Below are positions 55,601 to 63,584 of a DNA stretch of 64,000 bases, piece by piece (the first letter of the stretch is position 1; every line of letters starts with the position of its first letter). This DNA is from Ctena decussata. Its lineage: Eukaryota > Mollusca > Bivalvia > Lucinida > Lucinidae. Under the pieces are notes generated by a model. It worked only from the letters and a program-made list of their open reading frames with translations, did no database searches and was not told the DNA's origin. The stretch lies in contig OZ022511.1 in NCBI GenBank assembly GCA_963989385.1, positions 3,844,001 through 3,908,000 on the forward strand, in the 5' to 3' direction. The translations under genes were made by a program, and so were the position numbers.

Positions 55601-55610
55601 TGGCTGGCAT
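40513..55610 (-). CDS. DRC2 / CCDC65, dynein regulatory complex subunit 2 (9 coding exons, 499 aa)
   Basis: DRC2 is a coiled-coil subunit of the nexin-dynein regulatory complex of motile cilia and flagella; with DRC1 it forms the complex's base on doublet microtubules. Coding exons on the minus strand: 55473-55610, 54651-54903, 52909-53132, 51219-51416, 48344-48421, 47665-47805, 45729-45881, 42279-42496, 40513-40609. All joins are GT/AG and in phase, totalling 1500 nt (499 aa; the human protein is 484 aa as I recall). Diagnostic blocks match CCDC65 end to end: the Lys-rich start [87 protein letters not shown] and the C-terminal [12 protein letters not shown]. Highly charged and helical throughout, no signal peptide. 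An AG acceptor at 55629-55630, 18 nt before the ATG, implies a 5' UTR intron, so the promoter lies further upstream. Confidence 0.95.
40696..40931. mobile_element. PAL-A palindrome, copy 7
   Basis: Full length but more diverged (TGAGCTGCGACATGAGAAAA ... TCTCGTGTTGCGGCTCA). In DRC2 intron 8, 87 bp from exon 9. Confidence 0.85.
41530..41670. repeat. Foldback palindrome
   Basis: GTGCTCATGTATTATTGAAT and the inverse, with AAACGAGTTGGGAAAA / TTTTCCCCAATGAGTTT inner arms and a GCTAGGCTATGCCGAGC cap. Confidence 0.7.
42279..42496 (-). CDS. DRC2 exon 8 (residues 396-468)
   Basis: Encodes [18 protein letters not shown] ... [13 protein letters not shown]. The donor is AA/GTAAGT. The same bases read in frame as AAG TAA, a would-be stop after NVK. 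Confidence 0.93.
42558..42690. repeat. Palindrome TAGTGGGGATAAGGAGATCC
   Basis: Arms TGCCTAGTGGGGATAAGGAG and CCTATCCCCACTGGACACC with further pairing inward to GCTCCGC. In DRC2 intron 7, about 9 bp before HLE3. Confidence 0.65.
42699..44672 (-). mobile_element. Helentron-like element HLE3
   Basis: Reverse orientation. TTTTTAGCTCACCTGGCCCG with a GGCCCGAAGGGCC hairpin at the left, and CCAGGTGAGCGATATCAGGC then CCATTTGGGCCTCTTGTT at the right, match HLE1/HLE2 ends. The core consists of ~210-260-bp units with CCAAGATGGCCGCCATTTGC, TACTAAAAATAGCACAAA and GAATGGATTTTGACGAAATT. Non-coding. Inside DRC2 intron 7. Confidence 0.7.
45405..45545. repeat. High-identity palindrome
   Basis: GGTGTGAGGTGCGGATAGAA AAATCCGTCAC and the inverse, with GATCACTGTTCGGCATCAC / GTGATGCCGAACAGTG inner arms. 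About 65 bp per arm. In DRC2 intron 7. Confidence 0.78.
45729..45881 (-). CDS. DRC2 exon 7 (residues 345-395)
   Basis: [25 protein letters not shown] core. Acceptor AAATTTCAG, donor AAT/GTAAGT. PAL-A copy 8 begins only 25 bp upstream of the acceptor. Confidence 0.93.
45907..46065. mobile_element. PAL-A palindrome, copy 8, truncated
   Basis: Left arm and part of the centre only (TGAGCCATGACACTGCAAAA to CGAAGACTGATCAGA). The right end is lost. Most degenerate of the nine. Confidence 0.7.
46175..46312. repeat. Foldback palindrome
   Basis: TTTTTCTGAGGTTTATCGAA GTGTAAACTACATTGGGTCAC and the inverse around GAACCCTGAAGGGGTTC. In DRC2 intron 6. Confidence 0.75.
46690..46850. repeat. Foldback palindrome with AGAAGCTTTTGCA core
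   Basis: CAAATACAATGATATTTTTT / AAAAAATATCAGTGTATTTG outer arms and AGAAGCTTTTGCAATGCAAA core hairpin. A smaller relative lies at 48535-48605 and part of one at 48775-48850. Confidence 0.7.
47275..47660. mobile_element. Foldback element in DRC2 intron 6, copy 1
   Basis: Contains GCGACGTCTGATTGGATAAC, GCTGACGTTTAGTTTTACG, GTGAAAATGTGAAAAAGTGC and a long terminal palindrome (47495-47655: GGGATAACTGTATTGAAAAT / GGAGGTAAATCATCGGTTTT, cap GCTTCGC). 53585-54255 matches block by block. Confidence 0.75.
47665..47805 (-). CDS. DRC2 exon 6 (residues 298-344)
   Basis: [19 protein letters not shown] ... [20 protein letters not shown]. The right border of the foldback element lies within a few bp of its donor, GATAAG/GTAAAT. 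Confidence 0.92.
48344..48421 (-). CDS. DRC2 exon 5 (residues 272-297)
   Basis: Short exon encoding [26 protein letters not shown]. Acceptor TTATTGCAG, donor GAG/GTAATA. Phase 0 on both sides, so skipping would keep frame. Confidence 0.92.
49225..49300. repeat. Palindrome CAGTGCAGACCCAGATCAGG
   Basis: Imperfect member of the GATCAG-type palindrome family, with GCTACTCAAAGAGCAGC at the centre. In DRC2 intron 4. Confidence 0.55.
49391..49645. repeat. Minisatellite, about 44-bp unit, 6 copies
   Basis: CAGTCATGTGTTT-type unit starts at 49391, 49434, 49480, 49526, 49567 and 49611 (spacings 41-46). Each contains ATGAGCAAAGCACAGTGTT. Confidence 0.8.
49668..51095. mobile_element. Minisatellite-bearing element with ATGTCCCCCCACC ends
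   Basis: GATGTCCCCCCACCAGCCC at the left (about 49671) and GGTGGGGGGACATAATT at the right (about 51080) are inverted. The core is about nine imperfect units of 100-150 bp sharing CCTTGAAAATGAGGTCAAGG and GTGAAATTCCATCCATTGG. The right shoulder CGACGCAGACGCTGACGCCG resembles the CCGTCCG shoulders of other repeat-bearing elements. DRC2 intron 4. Confidence 0.72.
51219..51416 (-). CDS. DRC2 exon 4 (residues 206-271)
   Basis: [20 protein letters not shown] ... [27 protein letters not shown]. 66 codons, phase 0 on both sides. Confidence 0.93.
51612..51850. repeat. PAL-F palindromic repeat
   Basis: AAAGTGAGCAGGTACACTTT, AACTCTTAAAGGAAAGAATT, TTCTTTCCTTCAAGAGTTTA and GTAAAAATGGCGCAAAAACA mark the full family layout. 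The FB-B copy starts 8 bp beyond it. Confidence 0.72.
51858..52190. mobile_element. FB-B foldback element, copy 5
   Basis: Termini CACAAGGTATAAACCAG and TTATACCCTGTG, flanked by a perfect 5-bp repeat AAACA (51853-51857 and 52191-52195). A short direct duplication GAATCATGC occurs near 52040-52060. In DRC2 intron 3. Confidence 0.87.
52510..52575. repeat. Palindrome
   Basis: TACAGATTTTTGTCCTCCTA CTACAATACTTTGAGCA and the inverse with an ACTG loop. About 31-bp arms. Confidence 0.72.
52687..52905. mobile_element. Palindromic MITE GACCAGAGCTCTAGATAAGA
   Basis: Outer arms GTGACCAGAGCTCTAGATAA and the inverse, middle arms GGGATAATT / AATTATCC, inner TTGTGACCCCTCATCTGAACC repeated three times in alternating orientation. 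It ends 3 bp from the donor of DRC2 exon 3. Related to 20405-20605. Confidence 0.78.
52909..53132 (-). CDS. DRC2 exon 3 (residues 131-205)
   Basis: [19 protein letters not shown] ... [17 protein letters not shown] ... [19 protein letters not shown]. Acceptor ATTTTACAG, donor AATAAG/GTATGG. Confidence 0.93.
53585..54255. mobile_element. Foldback element in DRC2 intron 2, copy 2
   Basis: Collinear with 47275-47660: GGCGTCTGATTGGACAATGT, GACTGACGTTTGGTTTTACGG-type block, GTGAAAATGTGAAAAAAGTG, GGGATAACTATATTGAAAAT. Longer through an internal insertion at about 53640-53970, and its palindrome is more decayed. Confidence 0.65.
54343..54580. mobile_element. PAL-A palindrome, copy 9
   Basis: Full-length 238 bp, TA on each side. 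In DRC2 intron 2, 70 bp from the exon 2 donor. Confidence 0.88.
54651..54903 (-). CDS. DRC2 exon 2 (residues 47-131)
   Basis: [20 protein letters not shown] ... [20 protein letters not shown] ... [19 protein letters not shown]. The most conserved part of the protein. Donor ATAG/GTATGT, phase 1. Confidence 0.95.
55473..55610 (-). CDS. DRC2 exon 1 (residues 1-46)
   Basis: [19 protein letters not shown] ... [17 protein letters not shown]. The ATG is the only in-frame one before the conserved block, and the transcript likely begins beyond an acceptor at 55629. Donor AAAG/GTCAGG. Confidence 0.93.
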
Positions 55611-55786
55611 CTCTGGTTTTGGATAGACCTGAAAGACAGAAAGACATGAGTGAGTCTAATTACCACAGACCACAGGCAACTGTTTATTGCTTATTTGCTT
55701 ATAGCTGACCAATTGATTAGATTCCATGAGGGTCTGGATGGGGTTTAAAGATTAATGCCCTTGTTTATAATTACAAAATTGTTTTC

Positions 55787-56385
55787 ATGAAATCGTTTTC
55801 GTGGACACCTGGGCATGCAAACATCAAAGGTAATGAGCTCTCTGATAGTTTGGCAAAGGAAGCAGCAGAGGAGGCTAAAGAACTGGATGATTCAAGTGTT
55901 GTAGTGACCATGGAAGATGTGAAGTCAGCAGCCAAAAACTCTGAGATTAAGAAATGGCAAGATATGTGGGACAAGTCAGAGAGGGCAGGGCTTTATATAG
56001 CCACAGACCAGAGGCAGATTTTAAACTTAAACATTCGTTTAAAACCACTAAAGGGGAAAAGGCAATATCTCAGTTGAGGACAGGATATACAAGTTTGAAT
56101 GAGTATTTGTTCAAATGTGGCTTAACGGACAGTGATAAGTGTGAATGTGGAGAAATCGAAACCCGCGATCACTTCCTCCTTCAGTGTCCTATTTATGAAA
56201 GACAGAGGGAATTCCTCAGAAAGAGACTTTTCCAACAATCAGGAATAGTGTCAGCTGATTCTGATTTACTACTGAATGCTAAAAATGAAAAAGAAGCCAA
56301 TGAAATGAGAAGTGAAATCTTATCCGCGTTGGAAAATTTTGTTGAAGAAACACAGTGCTTTTACATACTTAAAACCAAAAATTAA
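55787..56385 (+). pseudogene. LINE 3' ORF fragment (RNase H and zinc-knuckle region), one frameshift
   Basis: Frame 1 gives FSWTPGHANIKGNELSDSLA KEA, the signature end of a retrotransposon RNase H domain. A shift near 55985-55990 moves to a second frame: ISQLRTGYTSLNEYLFKCG, then CECGEIETRDHFLLQCP and a tail to a stop at 56385. It is the same family as 10760-11445 but longer. It lies on the opposite strand, upstream of DRC2 exon 1, probably inside its 5' UTR intron. Confidence 0.8.
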
Positions 56386-57413
56386 GAACTTAAGCAACGC
56401 ACTACCTAAACAATCATACCTGTGAGTTTATACTGAGGTTAATTTACCACTGAAGAATTATACCAGAGAATTTCTGCGGCTTAAAGGCTTAGATACAGAT
56501 ACAAATATTTACTCAGAAACACCAAAATGGCCCTGTTACACATTTGAAAATAGTATAAAGAGCAATTTTTGTGAAAAATAATTTTAGATCAAGAAATAAA
56601 TTGATTTTTCTAAAATCATGGACCGCTATTGAAATTGCCTCATTGGATAGAATTAATTTGCTCCGACATCACTAGCGCATGCAAGAACCTAACCCGAGTC
56701 TTCTCTGGTTGCAAACCCTTATTGGGTCTTGCAGCCAGAGCGATACTGCACTTAAAAACTCTAATTCAGCCGATCCATCGGTGGGTCGGCCAAGCAAAAT
56801 TCTAATTTTGGTTAGTTTTATCAATTACCTGGGCAAAAAGATATACAGTGGCTAATTCCTTATTCATTTTTGCACCATTCTGCAGTGTTTGTCACATTTT
56901 ATTCCATTTTGAACCATAATAATCTTTGATCGAACTTAATGAGGTAAAGAAAAATATCGCTTTTTGTTGATGACCTCGTTTTGATTTGACAGTTCTTGCG
57001 TGTGCCGGTGTACAGGTAAAAATATCCATTATTTCAACATCACAAATCCGGACGTTTCGCGCTTGGACAATTCGCGTTTCGCGCTAGGATAAAAAATTAG
57101 TCCCTGGCTCTCAGAGTTGAAAGGAGTAAAATGTCTTTGGTACAAACCAGCGCGTTACGACTAGGACCGAAATGACCGTACCTTTGAAACGGATAAAGTG
57201 ACCGATAGTATTTTTTCTTCTAAACACCGGATTGACCTCAAACGATCTGACAACAAAAACAATAATGGTGGAGATATGTTACAAATCTCGACTCCCTCTA
57301 AAAAAATGTTATTTATCTGCTTTTAGACAGGGTATCACATTGAATTACTGTGCCCAGTCATCAAAAGGTATTTTTTGATTGGATTGCAAAGTTTACATAT
57401 AACTGCAACATAA
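56386..57413. other. Non-coding; possible third copy of the 15537 MITE
   Basis: GGACCGCTATTGAAATTGCC TCATTGGATAGAATTAATTTG (56630-56670) parallels GCGGTTGAAATCGCATTATTGG in 15537-16000. A CTCTGGTTGCAAACCC / TCTTGCAGCCAGAG hairpin lies at 56704-56738. No exon recognised. Confidence 0.4.
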
Positions 57414-59043
57414 TAGGAGGTTTTAGGGATTCCCATTATGACGTAAATCTGGCGCATGCGCACAGAGCTGGCCGTCAATTCATCGGCCAGCACTATGTTT
57501 CACAGTGTAAAATGGAGATTTTCATCATGCAAAAATCAGCTTTTCTGTGGTAGTAAACCGTATTTTTTTAAAAGGAATATTGAGACTCTTATCTTTTAAT
57601 ATGTTTTCGCTCATTTTCATAATGTTTCGACTGTAAATCACAGAATTTGATCTTATTTAATACGGGATTCTATCACGGCGCATGATTATCCAAGGTGGAA
57701 TTTCTTTCGGTAAACGCCGGAATTTTTCTAAATTAGAGAGATAAACATGCTGTTTTGTATAGCTTATTTATTGTCAGAACAAATTTATTGATAACTTTGA
57801 AACAAAAGTGTAAAATAAATATGAAACTTTATGAAAAGAATTCAATCACGTTCATAGAGGAATGTAAAACGGGCTTGTCTTCACTTGCTAAATTCACAGG
57901 AAGTTGAGAAAATGAAAATGCGAGAACAGAACTAAATTAACTTACATTAAATGTATTCCACTAAGAACATACTGTTTTAAAATTAGAATTATAATAAATT
58001 ACTTTGTGAACAGTAGAGCACGTCATTAGGCGCATCGGCAATTCATTGCCTAGTAAATCTATTCCAATCTATGTTCAGTAAGGCCACATTCTGAGACGGA
58101 TTTTCCCGTGGCAAATATGTACATCAAAGCACCGACAGGACACATACATCTACGAAGTGTGAAATACTTAAAAATTTACTTAGTCGTATATTAAAAGCTC
58201 ATACGATTTTGTAAGTTTAGTTAGCAATTAAAGATAATCTTATTAGACACTTTGAAACCGCCTTTTCAAGCAGTCACAACTGAATGTTTAAAAGACATCT
58301 GTTACATTTTAATTGATATAATTTAAATCCGGTAAACAACTTCTATTTCATAAAAGTGATCACGTTTTTCCGGATTGTGGAGGATATCAGCGCCGAGCGG
58401 CCAAATCGAATGACTCCCAACTTTTTCACATTACTTTTCCCGGCGATCAACTTTTACAAATATACATGTATAAAGCACAAATGACAATAAATTATTTTTT
58501 AAAAATGTATATTGATTACGAGCTGGTTGAAAAATATATTTAGGAAGGAATTTTCCTGCGCACGCCCTAGAAATTTTCGGGCAGCTCGTAGCCTTCATTG
58601 TTTAAAGACTGACAATGACGATATTTCTCGTTGGTCAATGGATTATTATTATTATTCTCATCATTATTATTATTATCAATATTATTATTTATCGTATAAC
58701 ATTTAAAAGAAGAAGAGAAATGCTCTCTAGTAGCTAACGAATACCTTTGTCGAAAAAGATGAAATAAATAAACTTCAAAAATGTTAATATGGATCCTAAA
58801 AAGAATAAAATAAATTAATTTTAAAAATGCTAATATATATCAAAATCATCATAAAGTAGTTTATCATGCATTATTTTAATATAAACTATTTATTTTTACC
58901 ATTTATTATAAAAAATATCACTTCACCACATTAAATTGGCATAGAAACATTGGTTTTCAATAGTAACTATCGGCCAGGTTGACGGCCAGGGCTATCCCGA
59001 GTCTATTTATAGAACCGGAAGTGCGTCACGAAAAAACCTCCTA
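57414..59043. mobile_element. Candidate 1.6-kb element with weak inverted ends
   Basis: TAGGAGGTTTT at 57414 and its inverse at 59033-59043 are each followed inward, at about 45-50 bp, by GGCCGTCAA and GGCC. The interior is AT-rich, with an (ATT)n stretch at about 58645-58690, and has no convincing ORF. Similar placement of two motif pairs suggests a decayed DNA transposon. Coincidence is possible. Confidence 0.35.
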
Positions 59044-59454
59044 TACGCAATAGAAATTCAACCAGAAACCAAGGGCATCTGTGGGAAATACAATATTAGA
59101 GTTTTCACCACTTTCGTTCCTCTGACGTCAATAAGCCGCTAATCAAAATTATAAATAGGCTTTTTCAGTCAGAGAAGACTCGGATTGGCACGAACCAGAA
59201 ATATAACTAGGTATGGTATACCCAGATCAAAGCACACACCATAAAACTTATAGGAATAAGGACGGAAAGGTCTGAGCAAACTATGTAGACCCAGATCATA
59301 GCGGTAGTCTGATCAAGACCTTTCAATTTGCATCTCTTTGGATGCAGATCTGTATTGTAAATCTAAACATTTACACTTCTAGGACATTTACAGTAAGAAA
59401 AATTTCTGAATATCTTCATTCGATATCTTTACTTTATACGTGCAAAAGCAAGGC

Positions 59455-59515
59455 GCGTGAGCGAAGCTCACGCGCGGACGCGCGAAGCGCGTCCGTGCTG
59501 TTTGCACGCCTATAG
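59455..59515. repeat. Double GCGAAGC hairpin
   Basis: GCGTGAGCGAAGCTCACGC directly followed by GGACGCGCGAAGCGCGTCC: two adjacent perfect hairpins, both with GCGAAGC caps, flanked by GTGCAAAAGC / GCTGTTTGCAC. Confidence 0.8.
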
Positions 59516-59589
59516 ATAACATGCATCATTAAAAAAAAAAAGCTACTTCCACAAAGAGCAAATCCAACACCTTCCATCTCAAAACTTTT

Positions 59590-59800
59590 GGTCAAATATG
59601 GCGGCGCCGTTAGGCTGTTTACATTGGATTTTTCCCGTTTCTTTTATGCAAAGTAACACTGAGCCGAAATCCATCCTCGATCACATGACCTTCCTTGATG
59701 AAGTCGCGCTTCTGAGAGAGTGACCAAAGAAAGTTTTCTTCAACATTTCTTTCTTTTTGTTCTATTTTTAAAGGCGGTCAATCCAATTTAGAAGTCCAAG
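59590..59800 (+). promoter_or_regulatory. Possible promoter / first exon with YY1-like site
   Basis: CAAATATGGCGGCGCCG at 59594 resembles the YY1 element AANATGGCGGC common at animal promoters. A donor-like CAA/GTAAGT lies at about 59800 on the plus strand. The upstream noncoding exon of DRC2 (minus) or an unknown plus-strand gene could use it. Weak evidence. Confidence 0.25.
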
Positions 59801-60019
59801 TAAGTAAGCGGTAACTGATTTAGCTGTGTATCAGCAAAAAAATAAATAAATAAACAAACAATACGTCATATAAAATGACTTGTCATTTAATCTCGTGTGT
59901 CGATTCGATTAGATAAGATATCCGCCATTGTAAGATTCGACGTCGATATTTCGGAAAATATCTATTTTAAAGACAGCACGGTCGATGTAGAATGCGAAGG
60001 AGATGACATTTCGTGAACA

Positions 60020-60540
60020 GAAACCAAATACCTCGATTCGATGTGCAATGACTTCCAATGGTTGTTTGCTGCCATCCGACGTGTACATAGACTTTCCATA
60101 GAAGTTTTTAGGTGTCGGCCAGCTAGATTTTTATAAGTTGTGGATTTTAACATAAACTTTTAACCTGAACTTTAATCACGTTCCTGTGCGGAACGGTGCT
60201 CCTACCTAGAGGAGGAAAATACATCAACAAAGACAAAGCTTAGCCATTCAAATGTCATCCAGTAGTTGTAAATTATCCAAAGCTTGGTATCGATGCATTT
60301 TCCTTTAAAAAACTTGCTTCATTTCCCTTTGGCATCGTCAAAGTATGTTTACAAACAGCAGTGACCTTAGTTTTGAAGTGCTTCACGACCAGCTGGTCGT
60401 CATGATGACGTCATAAGATAACGCAGGCAGCGCACCATCAACATCTAAGGACTTTTCATAGAATTTGTGACCCGATTTGACAATCTGTTGGCCGAAACAG
60501 TCTTGGATTTCTGGGAACCTATACATCGGGCTATTGACGT
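60020..60540 (-). other. Unassigned coding-like fragments
   Basis: Minus-strand 60035-60125 reads PTPKNFYGKSMYTSDGSKQ PLEVIAHRIE and stops being open at a GTATTT donor-like site. 60400-60520 reads IQDCFGQQIVKSGHKFYEK SLDVDGALPALSYDVI. The two share FY.KS...DG. No family recognised; could be exons of an unknown gene or chance. Confidence 0.2.
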
Positions 60541-61130
60541 TGAACGAACGTTGATTAAACACTAAGTCAACGTTTGTGTGCCTATAGGGTATGTACCGCT
60601 TTGTATGCATGTAGGAGCCCACAAATCGGACCAACAACGTTGAATCAACGTTGTGTGCCTGTTAGGTATGTAGCCATTTGTATGCATGACATTCCTATTT
60701 CGGGAGTCTACATATCGGCAATACAACGTTGAAACAACGAATGTATGCCTGAAGGAAATCTACACTGTGTAAGTGATCCCCAGTCTGGGAGTCTACACAA
60801 CTGGGTACATTGAATCAACGTTATGGGCCTGCAGGATATGCACCCCCTCACATGCATGACATTCCCATTCTGGAAGCCAACACATCTGACACACAATGTT
60901 GAAAAAACGACGTGTGCCTGCAGGGTATACGTACCCCCTTTGTCCCGGCCCCTTTGTATGCAAGACATCCCATTTCGGTACCTACACATAGGGCACTCAA
61001 TGATGAATCAACATTGTGTACATGCAGAGTATGTAGCTCTTTGTATGCATGTCACTTCCATACTGGGAGCCTACACACCGGACACACAACGTTGAATCAT
61101 CGAATGTGCCTGCAAGATATGTCTCCTTTG
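60512..61130. repeat. Degenerate tandem array related to REP-D, about 90-105-bp unit
   Basis: About six or seven units, each with ACAACGTTGAATCAACG then TGTGCCTGCAGGGTATG, CTTTGTATGCATGACATTCC and GGGAGYCTACACATCGG. AACGTTGAATCAACGTT is the REP-D core. Long ORFs here simply reflect repeat periodicity. Confidence 0.75.
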
Positions 61131-61284
61131 TTAGATGACATTCCAATTTTAGGAGCTCGAATATCATTAACTTGTGACTGTTAATGAGCGTTTAATACAA
61201 CCAGACTTAATGCCGTCACTAACTAATTTGTCGTTAGGGCTTAATGATAGATCCTAAACTACTTAGAACTTAAATTGCTGCAGA

Positions 61285-61316
61285 TTATCTATCTATCTAT
61301 CTATCTAGCTATCTAT
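61285..61316. repeat. (TATC)n microsatellite
   Basis: About seven TATC units with one variant, at the 5' border of the following SINE. Confidence 0.85.
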
Positions 61317-61327
61317 TACGTCTTACC

Positions 61328-61585
61328 CCCGATAGGGCACCTGACTCATAAGTCAGAGGTCCTGAGTTTGAAACCCGGTCTGGCTACATACTTTCGTTTC
61401 TCCTTCCGATTCAAGAAGGGCAGTTGTCAGTTACTGGCGAAAGTATGTGCACTTAGTACTGGTTAACCGCTTATGAGGTCTAAGCCTGCCCAGGAATAGT
61501 GTGGTTAGGTTAACTGACCGTCCCGACATGACCATAGCTGTTTACCGAGGACGTTAAGCATCAAATCAATCAATCAATCAATCAA
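61328..61585 (+). mobile_element. tRNA-derived SINE, copy 2
   Basis: Same family as 14303-14585: CCTGACTCATAAGTCAGAGG, B-box-like GAGTTTGAAACCCGG, TCAGTTACTGGCGAAAGTAT, GGTTAGGTTAACTGACC and (AATC)n tail. The extreme 5' head is lost. Confidence 0.82.
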
Positions 61586-61925
61586 TCTTAACCCCCGAGG
61601 GGACACAGACGGTGTACTTTTGTACACTCCGGTGTTGCAGGATGAAAGCCTACATGTATAGCCATGTAGCTATAGTAGGGATCTTTAACTGCACAGGGGA
61701 TGACTCTCCCTGCACAGGGCGCCTCCAGTTAATGTGCCGATCCGAAGGCTGGCACACTTGTTAACATCATCCCAGCAAATGAGAAAAACGCGTTTGGATA
61801 TAGGAAGACTTCACCACGGGTGAGGATCGAACTCACGACCTCTGGCTTCAAAGTCAAGTGCACTAACCACTGAGCCACAGCGCTTCTCGGCTTCAGAGTC
61901 AAGTGTACTGACCACTGAGCCACCG
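61572..61925 (-). mobile_element. Second tRNA-derived SINE, tail-to-tail with copy 2
   Basis: On the minus strand: head GTGGCTCAGTGGTTAGTGCA, B box GAGTTCGATCCTCACCC, body with CCTGCACAGGGCGCCTCCAG on the opposite strand, and a (GATT)n tail that is the same microsatellite as the (AATC)n of the preceding SINE. A second partial head lies at 61886-61925. Confidence 0.75.
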
Positions 61926-62319
61926 CACTTCTCAGCTTTGTAAAAGAAAAAAAATCTGCTTTTGCACGCATTTAGGTAACACCTATTTCATATTAACAGC
62001 AAATCTCTTACAACTATCTATGGTTTATTGGATCAAAATTTTATTAAAAATCCAGCTGTTTTCTTTTTAGAAGCAGTGTTTTGTTGTCAATAGTGATAAA
62101 CCGGAAGTTGCCAGTTGTGACTAGCCGTTTGATAATCGTGCTAAGATTATGCGTTATCCGCATGACAACCGTGCTATTTATCTAGTGTGGTAGTTATCTC
62201 CCCTAAATCTACGCAATGGCTGCGATTATCAAATCTTGTTGGTCATATATGATAAGACTAGCTATTTATCCACCTTGGATTTCTCTGCTGGTACTGGGCA
62301 CTGGCATTCAGACAAAAAC

Positions 62320-62850
62320 AAAAGGAAGTTACATTTAAAACGATGCTTGTGCTTCCAAAACTGGAATATGCAGCACCAGTTTGGAGCCTCCATACCAAAA
62401 TTCATTCCTTTCAGATTGAGAAAGTGTAGAGGACGGCAGTCTTCTGGACAGGCATGCGTTCAGAATCAGAATCAGAATTGTTTACTGTGATATGTCCAAG
62501 GACAATCATTCACCAAGACCTGTGATCGGGGAAGCTAGTCCCTAGCCCTTACAAGAGAAGTAAACTTAGTAACTGAATCCTCTGCACGCTCAGCAGCAGA
62601 AATAAGGGAATTTACATCTACATCTACCAAATAAGTGCATTGCCAATACTGGCATAGTCGCAATGTAATTGGAGGAACACAAGTCATGTCGGCGAAATGC
62701 TGGACAAGATGCCTAGGCCTACGCTAGAAGCCCGACTGGAGCAGTGCTCCGAAAGCTTCTTCAACAAAATTAACACTGAAACTGTAGCATTTGATAAATC
62801 AAAATACCTGACCCCTGCATCGGGCTGAGACAAACGAGGGCGTCGTTTAA
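62320..62850 (+). pseudogene. Non-LTR retrotransposon RT 3' end, interrupted
   Basis: About 62338-62455 reads MLVLPKLEYAAPVWSLHT ... FQIEKV, and 62684-62828 reads EMLDKMPRPTLEARLEQ ... FFNKI ... DKSKYLTPASG. Both are the usual C-terminal blocks after the LINE thumb. About 225 bp between them (from CAGAATCAGAATCAGAATTG) is not RT and looks like a later insertion. Confidence 0.65.
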
Positions 62851-63213
62851 CTTGTAATATACAGGTACAAAATTCTTGTCATATTCTGACGCCTTCAAGC
62901 ATTCTTTTATTTCCTCTGTGGAGTAGACTTCCCGCCCCGTAGAGACCACAGGACAGAAAGCGATTATTAAGCCCTATATCAGAGGTATGTGTTTAAGCTT
63001 GCCACTGATTTGCTGATTGTGAATGATTTTAATGACACTACCAATTTTCTTTTCATTTAATTTTCATTTTTTATTATTTTTTATTCATTTTCTGCTAGTT
63101 TCTAAATTAAGAATCGAACACAACGACATTATGGTCAAATGAGCGAGTCATCATATGAAGATAGAAAAAAATAGCCGAATAATTTACTGGTAATGCACAA
63201 GGCAGGCATTCAT

Positions 63214-63217
<4 letters not shown>
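62851..63217. other. Intergenic, no gene recognised
   Basis: AT-rich. A (TTTTCATTT)-like low-complexity patch lies at 63045-63085. No exon. Confidence 0.3.

Positions 63218-63259
<42 letters not shown>
63218..63259. repeat. (GA)n microsatellite
   Basis: About 20 uninterrupted GA units. Open frames through it on both strands are artefacts. Confidence 0.95.
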
Positions 63260-63262
<3 letters not shown>

Positions 63263-63584
63263 AGATTTATCATTTGGAAGCAAAACATCAGCAACACACC
63301 AGAGGTATGAAATACAAGACTCGGTACGACTGGGTCTGCTCGTGTCCAGTAATGCAATGTGCAGCACTAGTCACGCACTCTTACACCACTTTTATTTCAA
63401 AACGATTTCTTCTCACTCCAAACACGCACACCTACAGAGTAAACCTTCCCCCTGCAGAATTACCTCCTTAGGGTTAAGTGATGTCGTGATGTACATGGAA
63501 TGTAGCGATGAATAGAAATATTCTATGAAAGCACTGTAAAATGGATCAATTTTCAATGCATACTAATATTATTAAGACGAATAG

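Noticed and set aside
55787..56385. Host RNase H gene
   Set aside because: Motif order, the following Cys/His cluster, a frameshift and a second copy at 10760 identify a LINE fragment.
60708..61184. Several overlapping 90-aa ORFs
   Set aside because: They follow the period of the degenerate tandem array and encode no recognisable domain.
63107..63471. ORFs rich in Ser-Leu or Arg-Glu dipeptides
   Set aside because: They cross the (GA)n microsatellite; composition is that of the simple repeat.
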